DNA from: Pseudomonas thivervalensis | Lineage (GTDB): Bacteria; Pseudomonadota; Gammaproteobacteria; Pseudomonadales; Pseudomonadaceae | Reading direction: 5' to 3' | Assembly: GCF_001269655.1 (NCBI RefSeq) | Contig: NZ_LHVE01000008.1 | Coordinates: 62,001 to 126,000 of the forward strand | Length of the DNA stretch: 64,000 nt | Shown: positions 59,828 to 64,000 of the stretch, in pieces | Position numbering within the stretch: the first letter of the stretch is position 1 | Layout: every line of letters begins with the position of its first letter | Position numbers and translations under genes: made by a program | Notes under the pieces: model-generated | Database searches by the model: none | What the model saw: the letters and a program-made list of their open reading frames with translations, nothing else | What the model was told of the DNA's origin: nothing

Positions 59828-60040
59828 TCAGTGACCCTGGGCTCTCAGCTTAGCCAAGCCCTGCTTGATGTGTCCGGCATTTTCTCCGATGGTGTGAAGT
59901 GCACCTCGGACGTTGGCACCAATCTCCGCTGCACCTTGGTCTTCTACCTTCAAGGTAAGCTCCATCACCGCGGCCTCCAAGGCGAGCTGATTTTGGTACA
60001 GCCGCTCGAGCACATCAGAAAGTGAATATTCGGTGGGCAT
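59828..60040 (-). CDS. Small protein of unknown function
   Basis: 70 aa, MPTEYSLSDVLERLYQNQLA..., predicted mostly helical. ATG 60040 has TTGGAG 8 nt upstream. A decayed relative lies just upstream on the same strand (60380-60500). No recognised family. Confidence 0.6.
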   Translation of the reverse strand: MPTEYSLSDVLERLYQNQLALEAAVMELTLKVEDQGAAEIGANVRGALHTIGENAGHIKQGLAKLRAQGH

Positions 60041-60379
60041 TGTTTCGACTCCAATCGAGGACTCAAGAGCGTAGCAGCGGAAGGGACGGAAACCAAAGGG
60101 CGGTAGGCCGAGAAAGTACTTGCTGAGATTCAGTGGCAGCAATCGGCCGATTCTGTTGAAAAAGTCGCTCCGTTCAAACTGCCTGGAAAATTGACCGGGG
60201 AAAACGCCATTTTTGCACGCTGCTACGTGAAATCTGAGCCCAGAAGCTTTAGCCAAAAGTAAGGATTTCAATCTCAGATGCGTACTTTTCTGCCATGGAT
60301 ACCAAGGCCGACTTTTCCAACAGAATCGGCCAATAGCTGCCGGCCGTAGAGGGCCGTCTTACCACCAAAAGCAACAGCG

Positions 60380-60500
60380 CTAATCGGGTGCAATTGCCGG
60401 TCATCTCTGATGCTCCGCGCTGCTCACCCCATTGCGTTAGCTCCATGATTGCGGCTTCAAGCGCCATTTGGTTTTGATTGATTTTGAACAGTCGGGGAAG
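60380..60500 (-). pseudogene. Decayed second copy of the 70-aa gene
   Basis: On the minus strand this encodes NQNQMALEAAIMELT followed by GEQRGASEM, aligning with YQNQLALEAAVMELT and VEDQGAAEI of the gene at 59828-60040. The upstream 25 codons have no counterpart and downstream similarity is lost. The rest of 60041-60561 shows no gene. Confidence 0.6.
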
Positions 60501-60561
60501 GAGCAGATTTCATACCACATCGTGGCTCCTCCATGAAAGAGAACAGCGTGGCAGGCAAGCG

Positions 60562-61464
60562 CTACTCCCGTTCAAGCTGCCTGGCGTCAGATGTCACCGC
60601 TTCCATGATAGACATCAGCTCCTCCAGCAGTTCAGAGTAATAACGAGTGACGTAGCCTGCGATGGCTTCGTTGCGCAAGAGGCGGACTAGATAACCTTTA
60701 GTCACAACCAAAACCAGCATTGTCTCGCCCAGGGTGTCCTCGACTTGCTTGTAATCATGCTGAAGATTCTCCATCTCCCGTTCCATGCGTGCAATGTCGA
60801 CGGCACTGACTTCACTCGGCTTTTTTCTCGTCTCAATCAGCATCTCCGGACGAGATGCTGCCAAGACCATTCGCGCATAGTTTCGAGTAAAACAGTTCGC
60901 TGAAATCATCATTTCAACCGTTTCGATTTGGCGGATGGGTTTCATCTGCCGCAGCGAGCGAAATACGTCCTGCGATACCATGCGAACCTTCAGCATCTCC
61001 GCCACTTCAGGCGCTATTCCTTTGAGTAAGTTTTCTCTATCGTGAACTTGATCAACATTGATCCCGAGCACAGCTGCAATTCGAGATGCGCCGATGCCTT
61101 TCTTCAGAGCAGATAGGATCATCTTATGCTCTTGAATCGGTGTCAGTCGGTTGATCTGGCGGTTATAGGTGAAGGCTTCATCATCAGTGGAGATCAAGCA
61201 CAGTGCCTCAATGGCCCCCAATGCCTTGAGCGCCTCTAAGCGAAAGTGCCCGTCCAGAAGCAAGTATGAAGCTACTCCCCCTGCGATGAGGGGTTTGGGA
61301 TGAACCACCAACGGCTCAACGACTCCCAATTCCCTAATCGAGCTCAAGATGCTGGCGTACTTTTTACTGCCTGGTATCAGTTGATCGACCCTACGTGAGG
61401 GCAGTATGCGATCTAAAGGAACCGCAATGACTCGATGCTCGAATGCCTGCTTGACCTCTGTCAT
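60562..61464 (-). CDS. ParB-like protein with RepB C-terminal domain
   Basis: 300 aa. N-terminal ParB/sulfiredoxin-like part (IAVPLDRILPSRRVDQLIPG, LVVHPKPL, YLLLDGHFRLEALKALG with the DGHFR nucleotide motif), then HTH (LKKGIGASRIAAVLGINVDQ) and a C-terminal helical RepB-type segment ending in coiled coil. DGHFR replaces the usual GERR/GGHRR motif. Its ATG overlaps the upstream gene's stop by one base. Confidence 0.85.
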   Translation of the reverse strand: MTEVKQAFEHRVIAVPLDRILPSRRVDQLIPGSKKYASILSSIRELGVVEPLVVHPKPLIAGGVASYLLLDGHFRLEALKALGAIEALCLISTDDEAFTYNRQINRLTPIQEHKMILSALKKGIGASRIAAVLGINVDQVHDRENLLKGIAPEVAEMLKVRMVSQDVFRSLRQMKPIRQIETVEMMISANCFTRNYARMVLAASRPEMLIETRKKPSEVSAVDIARMEREMENLQHDYKQVEDTLGETMLVLVVTKGYLVRLLRNEAIAGYVTRYYSELLEELMSIMEAVTSDARQLERE

Positions 61465-62375
61465 CACGGCGTCACCCCAAATATTCGGTCAGCGAGTGGT
61501 TTGGGCATATCCGGAATATCTTCGTTGCGAAGTAGCGTCTTGAAGTAGTCATCGGCGAGCAATTTGCGCATTGCGGTGACGATAATCAGCAGCCGCTGTT
61601 CGTTGATGTCTGACTTTTTAATCATCACCTTCTGGCGTCGGACTTCGTTCTGATAAGCGCTGAGTAGCTTCTGAGGCGTAGGTTTTTCCGTGCGAGGCGC
61701 TTGTTGCCCGTATCGTTTGCCAAAAGTTTTACGTCTATCAACCAGGCGGCGCACCCTCATCAACTGTTCGCCTTTGAGTACGCCGCTCTCGTAGGCGTCG
61801 ATCATTGCCTGCTGCAGATCGACATCCTTGGAGCGAGCAATCTCCACCGCCAATTTTATTGATAACCAACCTTTTTCCACCGCAGCGATTAGTCGTTCTT
61901 CTCCCTGCCGCAGTAGCACTAGAATTCCTTGGATGTAGCCTGAATCCAAGCAGGTTTTTTCGGCTATCTGCTGGCAGGTATACCCACGCTCTGACAGCAT
62001 CTGGATTGACATCAAAAGCTCTCGGTTGGTGTGTTTTCGTCGTGCCAGGTTTTCAACCAACCCGATCAGGTACCGATCCGCTTCATTGGCGCTCACCACG
62101 ATGCACGGAATTTTTCTCTCGCCCAGAGCTTGCAATGCTTCGAAGCGACCTTGGCCACAAACGATTTCATAGGGCTCGGTGCCGCTCGTGGTAGGTGCCA
62201 CAGTAATCGGGCGTTTCAGACCTAACGCGGAGATGTTTTCAACAAGCCTGGCGAAGACCTGCTTGTTTCGCGCTCGTGGATTGAGCACCCGAATATCCTC
62301 AATTGGCACAAGCTGAATTGTCGTCTCTTCGGCAACGTGCATTAGGGCTCGGCGATGGGTCTCGATAGCAGTCAT
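61464..62375 (-). CDS. ParB/RepB/Spo0J-family protein
   Basis: 303 aa. IQLVPIEDIRVLNPRARNKQ, LKRPITVAP, YEIVCGQGRFEALQALGERK (nucleotide-binding motif in the form GQGRFEA), VENLARRKHTNRELLMSIQM (ParB box), and HTH RGYTCQQIAEKTCLDSGYIQ. No ParA is next to it. Overlaps the recombinase gene by 4 bp (ATGA). Confidence 0.87.
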   Translation of the reverse strand: MTAIETHRRALMHVAEETTIQLVPIEDIRVLNPRARNKQVFARLVENISALGLKRPITVAPTTSGTEPYEIVCGQGRFEALQALGERKIPCIVVSANEADRYLIGLVENLARRKHTNRELLMSIQMLSERGYTCQQIAEKTCLDSGYIQGILVLLRQGEERLIAAVEKGWLSIKLAVEIARSKDVDLQQAMIDAYESGVLKGEQLMRVRRLVDRRKTFGKRYGQQAPRTEKPTPQKLLSAYQNEVRRQKVMIKKSDINEQRLLIIVTAMRKLLADDYFKTLLRNEDIPDMPKPLADRIFGVTP

Positions 62376-63937
62376 GCAACCCTCCTAGAATCACTGCGGC
62401 GTGAGAGCTCCGAAAGGATATCCAAGGTGTCGAACCGGTAAATTTCGAGGTTGGCCTGATTTCTTTCAGCAAGACGCAGCCGAGGGAAGCCAACATCGAT
62501 TGTTGGCAGAATGTAGTAATCCAAGGCGGCTTCTTCTCCTTCCTTGATGCGAACCGCGATTGTTAAGTCGGGGCTCAAACCATGTTCGAAGCGGATGCTC
62601 CACCTCTTGCTGCCACTCGGTAACACTTGGCAGCGACTCAGCACCAGCGAGATTAATATTTCTTTGTTAACCCAGATGAGGTCAGTGCTCGGATCTACCG
62701 AAACGCTACCACCCACTTCGACAATTTTCTGAGTCGTTTTTTGAAGGAGCAGCGGGTGCATTTGCCTAAGACGTTTGTTGGCTTCGATGTATTTGTAGTC
62801 GCGTGCTGGTGAGTATCCGATTAGCGAATAGCACCGAAGCAAGCTCCCAAACCTTTGGAGATATGCGCTACTTGAGGGACATCCTTCTGACTCGTCTATA
62901 ACTAGGCCTGACAGATATCCAATACGTTGATAGATTGCCTTCAGTGACTGCAGCATTTCCTCATCGGGCATGCGATAGGAGCGCGTTTGGATGATCGATT
63001 GAGCACCTTTGAATAGGATGAGGCTGACGATGGGACGAAACGCTTCATCCGCTCTGACCCACTCCTCAGGCGGGTTCTGCTTATGTGTTTCCTTCAATTT
63101 GAATGAGGTGTGATTCCACACGTTATTGCCAACATACTTTTCATTGATCAGAACCTGATGCACCGTGCCTCTCGACCATAATCTGCCTCGATCATTGAGA
63201 ATACCTTGAGAGTTCAGCCAGTTTGCGATTTCGCGTTCGTTCCTTCCTTCCTCGACAAAAAGCCGATAAATGTGATGCACAATCTCAATTTCAGCTGGAG
63301 GGCCAGGCACTAACATGACACGGTCAGTTTGGATGCTTTTATGCTCCCCAATCGCTAGTTCGTTCTTGGCTGCGCCGTGCCCATCGACCAGCTGCCGCCT
63401 CAATCCGAAACCCGCCGCGCCGCCTTGGCGATACCCTAGCTCAATGAGCCGGGATTGGCCGGCAAAGACCTTAACCGACAATTCTCGGCTGTATTCGCCT
63501 GCCATCATGCGCTTCACGCTTTTGAGAATGTTAGATACAGGTGAACCGTCGTTAGTAAACTGCTCTGCGCAGTACTGGACGGATACTCCAGCCTGGCGGC
63601 AGCGCACCTCGTAACTGGCGCTCACATCGGGATCTTGAAAGCGACCCCAGCGGCTGACGTCATAGACAAGAACGGTCGAATAATCGGCTAACCCTTTCTC
63701 CACGTCATAGAAAAGTTGCTTGAGCGCGTCTCGGCCTTCTAAGCGCAAGCCGCTTTTACCCGCATCGGTGTATATCTTGTTTATTTCCAGAGCGTGAGTC
63801 GCTGCGTAAACGCGGATCGTATCGAGCTGATTCTCGGTCGAATATTGCTGATGCTCCGTAGACATGCGCACATACGCCGCCGCTAGGGCGGTGCTTGAAG
63901 CACTGCTAGTGTTATACGCGCCAATGAGATTTTGCAT
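62372..63937 (-). CDS. Large serine recombinase
   Basis: 521 aa. Resolvase-type catalytic domain AAYVRMSTEHQQYSTENQ with Ser26 the probable nucleophile and YDVSRWGRFQDPDVSASYE the DxSRxxR-type motif; then a Recombinase domain (GGAAGFGLRRQLV, NEREIANWLNSQGILNDRGR, WSRGTVHQVLINEKYVGNNV). The C-terminal part lacks the usual zinc-ribbon cysteine pattern. ATG 63937 has GAGG 8 nt upstream; the frame remains open to the window edge, so a longer N-terminus is possible. First gene of the coupled triad. Confidence 0.9.
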   Translation of the reverse strand: MQNLIGAYNTSSASSTALAAAYVRMSTEHQQYSTENQLDTIRVYAATHALEINKIYTDAGKSGLRLEGRDALKQLFYDVEKGLADYSTVLVYDVSRWGRFQDPDVSASYEVRCRQAGVSVQYCAEQFTNDGSPVSNILKSVKRMMAGEYSRELSVKVFAGQSRLIELGYRQGGAAGFGLRRQLVDGHGAAKNELAIGEHKSIQTDRVMLVPGPPAEIEIVHHIYRLFVEEGRNEREIANWLNSQGILNDRGRLWSRGTVHQVLINEKYVGNNVWNHTSFKLKETHKQNPPEEWVRADEAFRPIVSLILFKGAQSIIQTRSYRMPDEEMLQSLKAIYQRIGYLSGLVIDESEGCPSSSAYLQRFGSLLRCYSLIGYSPARDYKYIEANKRLRQMHPLLLQKTTQKIVEVGGSVSVDPSTDLIWVNKEILISLVLSRCQVLPSGSKRWSIRFEHGLSPDLTIAVRIKEGEEAALDYYILPTIDVGFPRLRLAERNQANLEIYRFDTLDILSELSRRSDSRRVA

Positions 63938-64000
63938 CGGCAAGTCCTCGATCTGTTTAGTCGCCGCTGAAGCAAGCAGGTAGGCGTGAACAGTGACTTC

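Noticed and set aside
63938..64000. Upstream extension of the serine recombinase or the end of another gene
   Set aside because: The frame is open to the edge but the RBS supports the ATG at 63937, and 60 bases are too few to call another gene.

Overview
This is high-GC chromosomal DNA from a Pseudomonas, most likely the P. fluorescens group. The evidence is the order gacA-uvrC-pgsA-tRNA-Gly, the dense Pseudomonas REP sequences between genes, and Pseudomonas-type cobalamin, yej and hydroxybutyrate loci. No similarity search was run; names come from reading the proteins.

Layout. 1-11.6 kb is core metabolism: a histidine phosphatase (cut by the window edge), SohB, assimilatory sulfite reductase CysI with its DUF934 partner, a 37-residue membrane peptide, a DUF2970 protein, cobalamin-dependent methionine synthase MetH, the cis/trans fatty-acid isomerase Cti and NfuA. 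12-21.6 kb is a cobalamin block. cbtB-cbtA-cobE-cobM run left and cobW-cobN-chlI-like-VWA run right, each set preceded by its own cobalamin riboswitch. 21.8-24.5 kb holds a phospholipase D-like protein, a StbD/RelE-like toxin-antitoxin pair and a thioredoxin-like protein. 24.8-31.6 kb is a catabolic cluster: polar amino-acid-type ABC transporter, RidA, IclR regulator, a PLP enzyme of the D-threonine aldolase/D-serine dehydratase fold and a KDG kinase. Together they fit uptake of D-glucosaminate and its breakdown to KDPG. 31.7-42 kb carries a small parvulin, a PAS hybrid histidine kinase, a PilU-like ATPase and a hydroxybutyrate operon (GntP permease, bdhA, aacS) with a sigma-54 promoter and a sigma-54 activator upstream. 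42-48 kb is yejABEF. 48-53.7 kb has a parvulin, a signal-less lipase, a three-repeat protein of unknown function, a class I DAHP synthase with an elaborate leader, a nitrilase-family hydrolase and an acetyltransferase. 53.8-57 kb is gacA-uvrC-pgsA-tRNA-Gly.

From 57 kb to the window end is a laterally acquired island at the tRNA-Gly gene. It has an integrase fragment, an Xre/RES toxin-antitoxin pair, small orphan genes, a decayed duplicate, and a three-gene translationally coupled operon of one serine recombinase and two ParB-like proteins. The DNA is visibly more AT-rich, and none of the REP pairs that punctuate the first 51 kb occur there.

The two most notable observations are the DAHP synthase leader and the recombinase-ParB-ParB operon. 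The leader has a 42-codon peptide with a Phe/Tyr/Trp-rich C-terminus, mutually exclusive hairpins, a strong intrinsic terminator and then a second aromatic-rich ORF: a textbook attenuator layout.
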